A DNA stretch of 64,000 nt from Bacteroidota bacterium (GCA_947479085.1 CANJYB010000004.1:164086-228085); one strand, 5' to 3'. Positions 25,194 to 34,863 are shown, counted from the stretch's first letter. Program-made: numbers and translations. Notes: generated by a model not told the origin, from the sequence alone.

Positions 25194-25715
25194 TTATAAT
25201 GGTATAATTTTCTGTAAATATGTTTTTGCTCTTGAATACTGTGATTTCGATGTTCCTTCTGTAATGCCTAACATATCTCCTATTTCTTTGTGAGAATACC
25301 CTTCAATGGCATGTAAGTTAAAAACGGTTCTAAATCCCGGTGGCAATGTTTGTATAATTTTTAACAATTCCTTGGCTGCAAAACCGTCTCCTAATTGGCT
25401 TTGGTCTTCCATCACCAGGTCTAATTCATCCAAATCTGTGTTTTGTTCTAATTTTTTATTTTTTCTGAGATGAGTAAGGGCTGTATTTACTATTATTTTC
25501 CTTATCCAACCTTCCAGAGCTCCTGTACCCTTAAATGATTCTATTTTTTCAAACACATGAACAAATCCGTTTTGCAATATATCCTCTCCTTCTTCCTGGT
25601 TGTCGCAATAGCGTAAGCAAACCCCCATCATCCTTTTCGAATATTTATCGTATAACTCCTTCTGAGCAAGTGCTTTTTTCTTGATGCAACCATCAATTAT
25701 TTCCTCATCAGTCAT
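25194..25715 (-). CDS. ECF RNA polymerase sigma factor
   Basis: The 173-residue protein has sigma region 2 (DILQNGFVHVFEKIESFKGTGALEGWIRKIIVNTAL, about residues 45-80) and region 4 (LPPGFRTVFNLHAIEGYSHKEIGDMLGITEGTSKSQYSRAK, about 120-165) and no region 3, as expected for an ECF sigma factor. Its gene precedes the membrane protein with the PKD and gliding domain, likely its regulator. It is transcribed divergently from rnr. The stimulus and targets are unknown. Confidence 0.93.
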   Translation of the reverse strand: MTDEEIIDGCIKKKALAQKELYDKYSKRMMGVCLRYCDNQEEGEDILQNGFVHVFEKIESFKGTGALEGWIRKIIVNTALTHLRKNKKLEQNTDLDELDLVMEDQSQLGDGFAAKELLKIIQTLPPGFRTVFNLHAIEGYSHKEIGDMLGITEGTSKSQYSRAKTYLQKIIPL

Positions 25716-25828
25716 AGTGTTCTAATTATAAGACGCAATTTTGTGTCAAAAGGTTGCACTAAGGTACAATATTTATTTATTTATTAACAATATTTTCTTT
25801 TTCGGGAAAACAATAGCAATTTTGAGCA

Positions 25829-28210
25829 ATGGCAAAAAAATACATCAACAAGAAAAAGGGAGTTAAGAAAAGCTATCTTTTCGAAGAAGTACTAAAAGTA
25901 CTTTCCAAAAGCCCCAATAAGACACTGAATTATAAGCAAATTGCTGCAGAGCTGAATGTTACAGACCATGCACAGCGACTATTAATTTCCAGCATTCTGG
26001 CTGAATTAAAAAATAACGACACTGTTTCGGAGCCCGAAAGAGGGAAGTTTAAAATAAAATCAATTGAAAGATTTATTTCCGGAAAGGTGGATATGACCGC
26101 CTCGGGAATTGCTTATATTGTTTCAGAGGAAAGCGAGGACGATATTTTAGTAAATCCCCGAAAAACCCTCAATGCCTTGCATGGAGACATGGTAAAAGTC
26201 AGATTGTTTCCTAAACAAAAAGGCAAACAAGAGGGAGAAATTATAGAGGTAATTCAACGTTCAAAAACAGAATTTGTGGGGACAATACAGCTTTCGCAGC
26301 GATTTGCCTTTCTTGTTCCAAGCAGTAACAAAATACATGTGGATATTTTTATTCCTCTGGAAAAGCTAAATGGAGCAAAGGATGGTCAGAAGGCAATTGC
26401 GAGAATTACAGAATGGCCTAAAAATGGGGTTAATCCAATAGGTGAAATTAAAGAAGTGTTGGGTAATGTGGGAGAAAACAACACCGAAATGCATGCAATA
26501 CTTGCAGAGTATGGATTGCCCTATGAATTTCCAAAAGATGTAGAACGGGCCGCAGACCTGATTCCGGTTAAAATTACAGAAGAAGAAATAAGCAAAAGGC
26601 GGGATTTTAGGAAAATTACCACATTTACCATTGACCCGGTGGATGCTAAAGATTTTGATGATGCACTTTCCATTCAAAAATTAAAAAATGGAAACTGTGA
26701 AATAGGTGTTCACATTGCAGATGTGAGTCATTATGTAAAGCCCGATTCAATTATTGATACTGAAGCCATATCAAGAGCTACATCGGTTTACCTTGTGGAT
26801 AGAGTGGTTCCTATGCTTCCTGAAGTATTGTCTAATAATGTTTGTTCTCTTCGACCGTATGAAGAGAAACTATGCTATTCGGCCGTTTTTGAAATGACTG
26901 ATGATGCGGAGGTGGTTGGAGAATGGTTTGGCAGGACAATAATAAATTCTGACAGGAGGTTTACCTATGAAGAAGCACAGCTAGTAATTGAAACCGAAGA
27001 AGGTGATTTTAAAGAAGAAATATTGACACTGGACAGACTTGCAAAAATATTGCGTGCCAACAGATTTAAGAAAGGAAGTATTGCTTTTGAAAAAATGGAA
27101 GTTAAATTTCACCTGGACGAAGCAGGGAACCCTACCGGGGTGTTTTTCAAAGTTTCTAAAGATTCGAACCAGTTGATTGAAGACTTTATGTTACTAGCAA
27201 ATAGAAAAGTGGCGGAGTTTGTTGGTAAGAAAAAGGGAGATAAGGATGGGAATAAAGAAGAAGGAAAAAGAGATTCTCAAAAACCTTTTGTTTACCGTAT
27301 TCACGATAAACCTAATCCTGATAAACTAAATAGTTTTGCTGAATTTGTTGCGAAATTCGGATATAAACTAAATGTAAAAAATGAAAGAGGAGTTGCCGAT
27401 TCGTTAAACAATTTGCTAAAAGAAGTAAATCAAAAAAAAGAAGCAGGAATGATTGAAATGCTTGCTATACGTACAATGGCAAAAGCAGTTTATACAACAA
27501 AAAACATTGGTCATTACGGTTTAGGCTTTGATTACTATACACATTTTACGTCTCCTATCCGAAGGTATCCTGATGTTATGGTACATAGGTTATTACAGCA
27601 TTATCTGGAAGGTGGTAAAAACCCTGATATTGATAAATTGGAGGAACAATGCAAACATTCCTCAGATATGGAAAAATTGGCAGCTGATGCTGAACGTGCA
27701 TCTATAAAGTATAAGCAGGTTCAATTTCTGGAAGACAAAATAGGACAGGAGTTTGATGGCATAATATCAGGTGTGACCGAATGGGGTGTTTTTGTAGAAC
27801 TGATAGAGAACCATTGCGAAGGTATGGTTAGAATTAGAGAATTGCGTGATGATAATTATTATTTTGATGAAGATAATTATTGTTTAAGAGGAAGAAAATA
27901 TGGTAAAGTACTGACTTTAGGGGATCAGGTAAGAATTGAAATAAAGCGTGCCGACTTGGTAAAAAAACAATTAGACTTTGCATTAGTGGAAACAAAGGAA
28001 AAGAAAGAGCAAAATTTACCTGCACAAAGAAAAAAAGAGGTTCCGGTTAACAAAAAGAATTATAAAGAGGAAATGAAAACCGCTACAGATAAAAACAATA
28101 GTAATAAAGGCAATACCTCTAAGACAGATAAGAATTTACCTAAGAATGAAAATAAAAAACCACCTTCTCCGGGTAAATTATTTAACGAAGAATGGGGGTT
28201 TGAATTGTAA
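25829..28210 (+). CDS. rnr: Ribonuclease R
   Basis: The 793-residue enzyme is a 3'-to-5' exoribonuclease that degrades structured RNA. An N-terminal winged-helix-like part (LNYKQIAAELNVTDHAQRLLISSIL, about 38-62) is followed by OB-type domains. The RNB catalytic domain starts at FTIDPVDAKDFDDALSI (about 268-284, metal-binding Asp residues). An S1 domain is near 640-720 (GQEFDGIISGVTEWGVFVELIE). The C-terminus is a basic tail rich in Lys, Asn and Glu. Residues near 470-485 carry a Lys/Gly/Glu-rich loop (KKKGDKDGNKEEGKR) inserted in the RNB domain. The gene is single and ends at a bidirectional terminator. Confidence 0.96.
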   Translation: MAKKYINKKKGVKKSYLFEEVLKVLSKSPNKTLNYKQIAAELNVTDHAQRLLISSILAELKNNDTVSEPERGKFKIKSIERFISGKVDMTASGIAYIVSEESEDDILVNPRKTLNALHGDMVKVRLFPKQKGKQEGEIIEVIQRSKTEFVGTIQLSQRFAFLVPSSNKIHVDIFIPLEKLNGAKDGQKAIARITEWPKNGVNPIGEIKEVLGNVGENNTEMHAILAEYGLPYEFPKDVERAADLIPVKITEEEISKRRDFRKITTFTIDPVDAKDFDDALSIQKLKNGNCEIGVHIADVSHYVKPDSIIDTEAISRATSVYLVDRVVPMLPEVLSNNVCSLRPYEEKLCYSAVFEMTDDAEVVGEWFGRTIINSDRRFTYEEAQLVIETEEGDFKEEILTLDRLAKILRANRFKKGSIAFEKMEVKFHLDEAGNPTGVFFKVSKDSNQLIEDFMLLANRKVAEFVGKKKGDKDGNKEEGKRDSQKPFVYRIHDKPNPDKLNSFAEFVAKFGYKLNVKNERGVADSLNNLLKEVNQKKEAGMIEMLAIRTMAKAVYTTKNIGHYGLGFDYYTHFTSPIRRYPDVMVHRLLQHYLEGGKNPDIDKLEEQCKHSSDMEKLAADAERASIKYKQVQFLEDKIGQEFDGIISGVTEWGVFVELIENHCEGMVRIRELRDDNYYFDEDNYCLRGRKYGKVLTLGDQVRIEIKRADLVKKQLDFALVETKEKKEQNLPAQRKKEVPVNKKNYKEEMKTATDKNNSNKGNTSKTDKNLPKNENKKPPSPGKLFNEEWGFEL

Positions 28211-28254
28211 TTATTAAGTTTTTTAATAGTATTAATTTTAACTCCAAATGTAAA

Positions 28255-28290
28255 ATAAAAAGTCCCGAATTAATTCGGGACTTTTTATTT
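28255..28290. terminator. Bidirectional intrinsic terminator after rnr
   Basis: AAAAAGTCCCGAATT and AATTCGGGACTTTTT form a perfect 15-bp palindrome with A- and T-runs at its ends. It lies between convergent rnr (+) and the LytTR regulator gene (-) and fits termination for both. Confidence 0.9.
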
Positions 28291-28311
28291 TCAGGTTGAG
28301 GAATACTCTCC

Positions 28312-29070
28312 TTACATCAAATTCAATCGTTTCGATAATTCTTCTTTATAAGAACCTCCGATTGGAATCAATTTTTTGTCATTCTCCAGTATTAGGTTCG
28401 GTTGCTCAATTGCTACAATTTTGTGAGTTCTTACAATAAAAGAACGGTGAACACGAATAAAATCATTGGAGGACAATTTCTTTTCAATTTCCTTCATAGT
28501 CGAGTGGATAGTGAATTTTGCAGTTTCAGTATTAATAACCACATAATCTTTTAATGCTTCAACAAAATAAATGTCAGTGCTTTTTACTTTCACCAAACGG
28601 GAATTTGACTTTACAAAGATTAAGTCTTTATCCTTCGATTCCTTGTTTTCCACTATGGAATATAAAAAGTCTCTTTCTTTTTTCAAATCAGTTTCCTTTT
28701 CATGTTTATAAATAGCCATTTCGATGGAAGTATGTAAGTCAATTTCCTTGAATGGTTTGATGATGTAGCCATAAGGCTCGGATACTTTTGCCTTATTCAG
28801 AGTACTTTCATCCGCATAAGCGGTGAGATAAATCACGGGGATATTAAATTTTTCGCGAATCTGAGCTGCAGCTTCAATTCCGGTCATATCGCCTTTCAGC
28901 ATAATATCCATTAAAACTAAATTTGGTTTTAGTTCTTCTACAATCCTGATTGCATCTTCTCCGTTGGAACAAATTTCGACAACGGTGTATCCTAATTTTT
29001 TTAAACTGTGTTGAATATCTTTAGCTACAATGCTTTCGTCTTCAACAATAAGAATGTTTGATTTTGACAT
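28312..29070 (-). CDS. LytTR-family response regulator, partner of the PAS kinase
   Basis: The 252-residue protein has a receiver domain with acidic residues Glu10-Asp11 (ILIVEDE) and phospho-acceptor Asp55 in LVLMDIML, then a short connector, then a LytTR DNA-binding domain (about 145-250, with IYFVEALKDYVVINT and FIRVHRSFIVR). The gene starts 2 bases after the stop of the large PAS kinase gene, so the two form one two-component operon. Receivers with LKGDMTGIEAA, as here, are typical partners of HisKA_2-type kinases. Confidence 0.93.
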   Translation of the reverse strand: MSKSNILIVEDESIVAKDIQHSLKKLGYTVVEICSNGEDAIRIVEELKPNLVLMDIMLKGDMTGIEAAAQIREKFNIPVIYLTAYADESTLNKAKVSEPYGYIIKPFKEIDLHTSIEMAIYKHEKETDLKKERDFLYSIVENKESKDKDLIFVKSNSRLVKVKSTDIYFVEALKDYVVINTETAKFTIHSTMKEIEKKLSSNDFIRVHRSFIVRTHKIVAIEQPNLILENDKKLIPIGGSYKEELSKRLNLM

Positions 29071-29072
29071 GA

Positions 29073-32000
29073 TTAGATTCTGTTTTTTGCTTGGTTATGT
29101 TTAAATATAATGGTGTATTTTGTTCCGTTTGTATTATCAATCTGTATGTTTCCGTTTAATTGATCAACTAATGTAATTACTAATTGAAGTCCCAAAGATT
29201 CGGTGTTTCTGAAATCAATATGTTCAGGTAACCCTACGCCATTGTCCTCAATTATTAATTTTAAATTTTCTCCTTCTGTGTGCACCTTAATAGCAATCGT
29301 GTTTTCGGCATCATTATCTGAAAATGCATATTTAATTGCGTTCGATACAATTTCATTTATAATCAAACCTGATGGAATTGCAAGGTCTAAATTAAGAAAA
29401 ATTGTTTGAACATCGAGATTCAATTTTATTTCTACATAAGAATTTGAATAAGTATGAATTAATTTTTGTGATAGATTAACTATATACTCAGAAAAATTAA
29501 TACTCGAAAAGTCCTTGGTTTGGTATAAACTCTCGTGAATAAAGGCCATTGATTTTATCCTGTTTTGACTTTCTTTGAGGATATTTAATGTGTTCTGGTC
29601 TTTAACATAAGAGGATTGTAAGTTTAAAATGCTGGAAATAACCTGCAAATTATTTTTTACCCTGTGATGAACTTCCTTCAAAAGTACTTCTTTTTCCTGA
29701 AGTGACTGCTGAATTCTCTCATTTGCTTTTATTTTCTCTGTTATGTCATGTCCAATACCCGATATTTCAACCACTTTTTTATCCTCATCATAAATAGGAT
29801 TTAAAAATATTTCATACCAAATGTTATTTCCTTTTGAATCAGAGAAAGAAGTTTCAAAATACTGAGGAACTCCGGACAAAGTTACGTCATATTTTTTAAT
29901 CCAAAAAGAGTTATATTCATCAGTTGAAATCATTCCATCTTTCATCATAGATATCCCAACAAAAATATCAACTCCGTATTGCTGCCGAATAAAGTTCTTG
30001 AAATTCTGGTTAAATGATGTAAGGCATGAATTTTTATCAGCAGTCCAAACCAAATGTGATCCGGATTCGAAAACAGCATTTAGCTTTGCTGCCTGAGCCT
30101 GCTGCTCTTTTTCCGTTTTTCTTCTTTCGGAAATGTTCTGGAATACGGAAATGAAATGTGAAGGGTATCCAGTCTTGTCTCTTACTAAGGAAATGGTTAA
30201 ATTAGTATAAACTGTTTTTCCACTTTTATGTATATATTTTTTTTCAAACGTTGTTTTTTCAATGTCTCCTTTTAGAAATCTATCCAAAAAACTAATACTT
30301 ATTTTCATTTCGTCAGGAGGAGTAATATCCATAAATGCCATTTTGCAGAGATCATCATTTGAATACCCAAGTATGGAGCATAGTTGTTCATTTACCTGTA
30401 AAAACTGACCTTGTATGCTGACTTTTGCAATTCCTATGTATGCCTGATTATATATTGCCCTGTATCTTTCTTCACTTTCCCTTAATTCCTGTTCGGCCTT
30501 TTTAGATTCTGAAATGTCTCTGGAAACACCCATTGCTCCTACAATTACGCCATCTTCATTTTTTAATACAGAAGCCGAAAGGAACGATATGAATTTTTCT
30601 TTGTTTTTTTTGATATTAATTACCTCACCAATGTAAATTCCATTTTCAGCAAGTTCCCTTTCGGTAATATGTGTGCTATCGTCTTGAAATGCATATAACA
30701 TTCCAACGTTTTTACCCATCACTTCTTCCCGCTTATAGCCAAATGTGTGTTGAGCTGCAGTGTTAAATTCGGTAATGTTACCTTTTTTGTCCGCAGCGCA
30801 TATCATGTCGAGAGAGCTCTCAATTAACAAACGTGTATACTTTTGATTGCTTTGTAAAACGCGTTCCGCATTTTTACGTTCAGCAATTTCATGTTGAAGT
30901 TGTTCATTTGTTTCTTCTGCAAATTGGGCTCTTAATTGTTCCTTAAGCAACTGTTTCTTTTCGTAAGTATCATGCATTACTACTAATGTTGCATCCAGCC
31001 CTTCGTATATTACAAGTGTGGGCTTTGATTCCACTTCTATAATATTGCCTCTTGCTGTTCTCATTTTACATTCAGCATAGGCCACCGTTTCGCCCTGGTT
31101 AAGTCTTTTCATACGGTCTGAAGCAAACTCATGGTATTCAGGTAATAAATAGAAAGCGCTTGAATTAGCGAAAATCTCTTCCTCGCTGGCTTCAAGCATT
31201 TTCAAAGCAGTTTTATTAGCAAAATGAACTTTATCATTTACATATATAATTACTCCATCAGGAGAATTATCAATAAGGCTTTTATAGTTTTCCCTGCTTT
31301 GCTGTAATTCCAGTTCGTACCTTTTCTTCTCATCAATATCAGCAATAAAACCTTCAAGAAATTTCAGGTTCCCTTTCTCATCAAATACTCCTTGTCCTTT
31401 TTCCCAAACCCATTTTATTTTTTTATCTGCTGAAATAAGACGGTATTCCAACTCATAAATATCTTTGTTTTTTAATGCCTTTTTAAGTTTTTCATTTCCT
31501 TTGTCATCCGGATGAATAATATCATTGAATGCCATTCTTTTATTATTAATAAAATCAGTGGAATTGTAACCGGTAAGGTTAAAGAAACCGTCACTCAAAA
31601 ATAACATAGTAAGATTTTCATCCAGATTGCAGCGATAAGCTATACCTGGAAAGTTGTTCGATAAAACAGAAAACTTTCTTTCGCTTTCAATTATTTTGGT
31701 TTCCGATTCTTTTTGAGATGTAATATCGCGAATGGCTGAAACCCTTGCAGGAAAACCATTGTATGTAATTTGGCTACCAAGGATTTCAACCCAGAAAGGA
31801 TCTCCTCCTTTACGAAACATAATTATTTCGTAAGGCGATGCTTCTTCCTGTTTTATTTTCTCTATTACTTTTTTGTGAAAATCCGGATGAATATAGTCGA
31901 AAATGGAATGACCAACAATTTCACTTTCCTTGTAATTAAATATTTTGGTTACCGCCCTGTTTACTTCAACAACTTTGCCGTTTTGATGAATAGCAATTCC

Positions 32001-32537
32001 TTCGAAAGCAGAATCGGAAAGTTTCCTGAATTTTTCTTCACTGAATTTTAAAGCATCCTTGGCTTCTTTTTTTTCAGTTATATCAATGGCATTAAAAATT
32101 ACTGCAACAATTTTTTTGTCTTCAATATGAGGGATAACACTGCAGGAATAATAAGTAAGTCCTTCATTATTTCCCCAGCCAACTATTTCAAATTTCTCCA
32201 GCTTTCCTTTTTTAAATACATCATCAACTGCTTTTCTTATTTTCTTTTCCGAATCTTTTGAAAAAAACTCAAAAGCAGATTTTCCAATTATTGTTTCCTT
32301 TTTGTTTTTATTTAAAACCTGGTTACTATTAATAATATTGCTTTTTTTATCAAGAACAAGGATAATGTTTTCTGAATATTCTAATAACGACTCCCATTTG
32401 GAAGTAGCTGGAGCATCGGGAGATTTAGTTTTTTTTGATGAAAGCGTTTCCTTCTTTTTAAGCAGTTTTATCTCCTCCTGAAGTTTTTTTATTTCAGCCA
32501 GCAATTCCGCACTTGTTTTTTTTGAAGGAGCCATCAA
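29073..32537 (-). CDS. Soluble multi-PAS histidine kinase (HisKA_2 type)
   Basis: The 1,154-residue protein starts with a coiled coil (about 8-35) and contains about seven PAS domains. By their motifs and ITEKKE-type linkers these lie near 48-163, 165-283, 285-408, 412-530, 563-690, 692-812 and 818-938. The kinase core follows: HisKA_2 with EVHHRVKNNLQVISSILNLQ (about 950-970, phospho-acceptor His in HHRVKNN) and an ATPase domain (IINEIVSNAIKYAF, then EDNGVGLP). No transmembrane segment is apparent, so it should be cytosolic and sense an internal cue such as redox, oxygen or small ligands; which PAS domain binds what cannot be read. It is followed by its LytTR regulator and preceded 10 bases upstream by the MORN protein gene, likely one operon. 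Confidence 0.92.
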   Translation of the reverse strand: MMAPSKKTSAELLAEIKKLQEEIKLLKKKETLSSKKTKSPDAPATSKWESLLEYSENIILVLDKKSNIINSNQVLNKNKKETIIGKSAFEFFSKDSEKKIRKAVDDVFKKGKLEKFEIVGWGNNEGLTYYSCSVIPHIEDKKIVAVIFNAIDITEKKEAKDALKFSEEKFRKLSDSAFEGIAIHQNGKVVEVNRAVTKIFNYKESEIVGHSIFDYIHPDFHKKVIEKIKQEEASPYEIIMFRKGGDPFWVEILGSQITYNGFPARVSAIRDITSQKESETKIIESERKFSVLSNNFPGIAYRCNLDENLTMLFLSDGFFNLTGYNSTDFINNKRMAFNDIIHPDDKGNEKLKKALKNKDIYELEYRLISADKKIKWVWEKGQGVFDEKGNLKFLEGFIADIDEKKRYELELQQSRENYKSLIDNSPDGVIIYVNDKVHFANKTALKMLEASEEEIFANSSAFYLLPEYHEFASDRMKRLNQGETVAYAECKMRTARGNIIEVESKPTLVIYEGLDATLVVMHDTYEKKQLLKEQLRAQFAEETNEQLQHEIAERKNAERVLQSNQKYTRLLIESSLDMICAADKKGNITEFNTAAQHTFGYKREEVMGKNVGMLYAFQDDSTHITERELAENGIYIGEVINIKKNKEKFISFLSASVLKNEDGVIVGAMGVSRDISESKKAEQELRESEERYRAIYNQAYIGIAKVSIQGQFLQVNEQLCSILGYSNDDLCKMAFMDITPPDEMKISISFLDRFLKGDIEKTTFEKKYIHKSGKTVYTNLTISLVRDKTGYPSHFISVFQNISERRKTEKEQQAQAAKLNAVFESGSHLVWTADKNSCLTSFNQNFKNFIRQQYGVDIFVGISMMKDGMISTDEYNSFWIKKYDVTLSGVPQYFETSFSDSKGNNIWYEIFLNPIYDEDKKVVEISGIGHDITEKIKANERIQQSLQEKEVLLKEVHHRVKNNLQVISSILNLQSSYVKDQNTLNILKESQNRIKSMAFIHESLYQTKDFSSINFSEYIVNLSQKLIHTYSNSYVEIKLNLDVQTIFLNLDLAIPSGLIINEIVSNAIKYAFSDNDAENTIAIKVHTEGENLKLIIEDNGVGLPEHIDFRNTESLGLQLVITLVDQLNGNIQIDNTNGTKYTIIFKHNQAKNRI

Positions 32538-32547
32538 TAGTTGGGTT

Positions 32548-34107
32548 TTACTTTATACTTGGCTCTGAAGAAACTGTTTCTGGAATCACTTTTATTCCAT
32601 CAAAACGTACTTCGATATCGTTATTAAATAATATAGTCAGAAATAAATAACCGGTTTCATCATAAAACCTCCATTCGCCTTCCTTGCTGCCACCTGCATA
32701 TTTTCCTTCTTGCTTTATTTTTCCATTTGGGTAATAAAATTTATGTTCTCCGTCAGGCACGCCATCCACAAACTTGCCTACAAATCGTAATTTGCCTGTG
32801 CTGGTATAATAATGTTTCCATTCTCCATCCAAGTGGTCGCCTTTATAATTTCCTTCTTCTTTATAGTCTGGCAACTCCAGCATCCAGGGGCCTTCTTTTT
32901 GTCCATCCACCAGTTCTCCTTTAGTTATCACTTTTGCACTATCAACCACTTTATCTTCATAATCTGTCATTACGCCATCCTGCAAATTGTTTCTGTAGAT
33001 TTCTTCCCTCCATAAATTTCCTGATTCGTAATACCATTTCCAGGGACCCTGAGCTTTTCCTTTTTTATCGTATTTTCCTCTTTGTTCTATTTTTCCGTTT
33101 GAATAATAAAATATCCAATCACCAATTTTTTTGCTGTTCAGGTACTCTCCCTGTGCTTTTATTTGTCCGTTAGGATGATATTCTTTCCATGGGCCTTGTT
33201 GCCTGCCTATGGTATCTAAGATTCCTTCCCCTGTTAAAACCCCATCAGCATATACTTTAGCCGAAATTACTTTCCCTTCTGGAGAAAAAGTACGGTGAAT
33301 TCCTTCTGCCACCCCATCTTTATAGGTACCAGTAAATTTTACAATCCCTCCCTGGTAATATTCCGTTCTCACGTCCAGCTTGGCAAGTTCGGGCGCATTT
33401 TTCTGAACCACTCCATTTACATATTTAGTAGTATTCATCAAACTTCCCGAAGGTGAATATTCTTTATAATACCCATTCATTTTATCATCACTATAGGTTA
33501 CTTCATTTTTTACAACACCTGTAGGATAAAATTGTTTCCACGCACCTTGTTTTAAACTGTCAACATCTCTTCGATTCATTTTTTCTTCTCGCTGCACAAA
33601 ACCCATTTTATACTGAGTGAGCGTAATAATGGTGCTATCCGGACCAAATTCAAAACCCTGTCCTTCTTCTTTGCCAGCTATAAAAGGAATGGTTTGTTTT
33701 ACTTTTCCGTTTTGATAATAATAAATAGTATTACCTTGTTTTACATCGTTTGCAAAATTTTCGGACATGGTTAAAAAGCCTTCTTTGGTATCATACGTTT
33801 TTCTCAGCCCGTTTTTCTTTCCTTCTTTATAATTGTATTCAAAAGCAAGTTTGCCTTTTTCATTATAAAACTTCCAAACACTGTCCAGCTGAAAATTTTT
33901 TCGGTTTCCTTCCGATTTTATTATTCCGTATTCCGAATAGGTTTTCCAGTATCCATCGGGCTTGCCATCGCGCATAGTGCCCTCGCTGGAAACTTTTCCA
34001 TTGTCGTAATAAAACTTATTGTATCCGTTTGGATTTGCGTTTTTACCTGTTTGGGCGTAAAAAGCTATAGGTAAAAATAAAAGGATAACGTGTAATAATC
34101 TCTGCAT
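32548..34107 (-). CDS. Secreted MORN-repeat protein
   Basis: The 519-residue protein has a signal peptide ending IAFYAQ (about residue 19). It is built of about 16 MORN-type repeats of 20-25 residues with the pattern GKxxxEGxYKxGKxxGxWxxYYxxGK, where the repeat varies between GYWKTYSE, WKFYNEKGK and GEWRFYDETG forms. MORN_2 repeats form beta-hairpin stacks; in Bacteroidota they are found in secreted and toxin-antitoxin-associated proteins. No second domain or T9SS domain is seen. It lies upstream of the PAS kinase operon on the same strand, but a functional link is only suggested by position. Confidence 0.85.
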   Translation of the reverse strand: MQRLLHVILLFLPIAFYAQTGKNANPNGYNKFYYDNGKVSSEGTMRDGKPDGYWKTYSEYGIIKSEGNRKNFQLDSVWKFYNEKGKLAFEYNYKEGKKNGLRKTYDTKEGFLTMSENFANDVKQGNTIYYYQNGKVKQTIPFIAGKEEGQGFEFGPDSTIITLTQYKMGFVQREEKMNRRDVDSLKQGAWKQFYPTGVVKNEVTYSDDKMNGYYKEYSPSGSLMNTTKYVNGVVQKNAPELAKLDVRTEYYQGGIVKFTGTYKDGVAEGIHRTFSPEGKVISAKVYADGVLTGEGILDTIGRQQGPWKEYHPNGQIKAQGEYLNSKKIGDWIFYYSNGKIEQRGKYDKKGKAQGPWKWYYESGNLWREEIYRNNLQDGVMTDYEDKVVDSAKVITKGELVDGQKEGPWMLELPDYKEEGNYKGDHLDGEWKHYYTSTGKLRFVGKFVDGVPDGEHKFYYPNGKIKQEGKYAGGSKEGEWRFYDETGYLFLTILFNNDIEVRFDGIKVIPETVSSEPSIK

Positions 34108-34126
34108 ATTGAATTTTCTACTTTCA

Positions 34127-34134
34127 CAAAAATA
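34127..34134 (-). promoter_or_regulatory. -7 promoter box of the MORN gene
   Basis: On the minus strand this reads TATTTTTG, matching TAnnTTTG, 19 bases before the start codon of the MORN gene. A -33 element is not evident. Confidence 0.45.
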
Positions 34135-34291
34135 AACATTTTAATTTTAAGAGGACTTATTAGTTAAATATAACAAAGGATAGTGTGCATTTTGCATTGC
34201 TATTTACAGGGTAAAAACCAAAAACGTGTCAGTTTAATAGTTTATAATAAATGGAAGTTTCGAACTAACAAATTCCGGAAGAGACCTCAAA

Positions 34292-34514
34292 TCGGCCGGT
34301 GGTTTCGGCTAATAGGCCAAAACTTGTCCCAATTAGGCCGGAGCTTGACACGATTAGGCCGGAAGTTTATAAAAACCGGCCGGCCGGTTCAGCAAATAGG
34401 CCGGAACTTGTCCCGATTAGGCCGGAACTTCTTCCAAATAGGCCGGAACTTGTTAAAAATAGGCCGGAGGCTTTGGCAAATAGGCCAGTCGTTTCGGCCA
34501 CCGGCCTATTTCAG
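34292..34514. repeat. 21-bp tandem array, ten full units, GGCCGG core
   Basis: Units start at 34292, 34313, 34334, 34355, 34376, 34397, 34418, 34439, 34460, 34481 and 34502 (last one partial); each full unit is exactly 21 bases. The typical unit is TAGGCCGGAACTT followed by a variable stretch (GTCCCGA, CTTCCAA, GTTAAAA). Some units have diverged, for example one reading CCGGCCGGCCGG and one ending CGGCCAC. A weaker, similar unit may precede it at 34271. It lies in the gene-free gap. The unit sequence differs entirely from the 15714 array, but the period is identical. Confidence 0.92.
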
Positions 34515-34537
34515 AAATTAAACCTGTCAGGGTTAAG

Positions 34538-34560
34538 ACGATTTGTTAAAATCGTTTTTA
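34538..34560 (+). terminator. Weak hairpin with T-run after the array
   Basis: ACGATTT and AAATCGT pair around GTTA, followed by a short run of T. It could end a transcript crossing the array on the plus strand. Confidence 0.45.
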
Positions 34561-34830
34561 TTTGAATGGGGTTGTTAAAACAAGAAAAGACTATCGGGAG
34601 GAGGAAAGTGGTTTTAAGCGCATAAAAGGGGGTAATTTCAGGTTCAAACTTTTTTGCTTTTTGCTTTTGCAAATTGAAAAGATAACAGGAGAGGAGGTAA
34701 AAAGTAAAGACATTGGTTTTTAGATAGAGTTTTTCGGAATTACCTGTATTTTTAATTTATTATTCCACCTCCATTTCAAATAATGTGTGGGGGTTTATGT
34801 GGAAAGGACAAAACGATTGGTAGTGATTTA

Positions 34831-34863
34831 TTGTTAGTAGTGCTGATATTTTGAGTATCTTTG
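34831..34863 (+). promoter_or_regulatory. Promoter of the suf cluster
   Basis: TATCTTTG at 34856-34863 matches TAnnTTTG. A TTG at 34831-34833 is 22 bases upstream, somewhat further than ideal. The sufA start codon follows 56 bases after the -7 box. Confidence 0.55.

Noticed and set aside
34183..34565. Two overlapping forward ORFs with 7-residue repeats (IGRNL and NRPEL types)
   Set aside because: A 21-bp period gives a 7-residue repeat in any frame that lacks a stop in the unit. Two forward frames and more than one reverse frame are open for the same reason, there is no matching promoter, and neither frame resembles a known protein.
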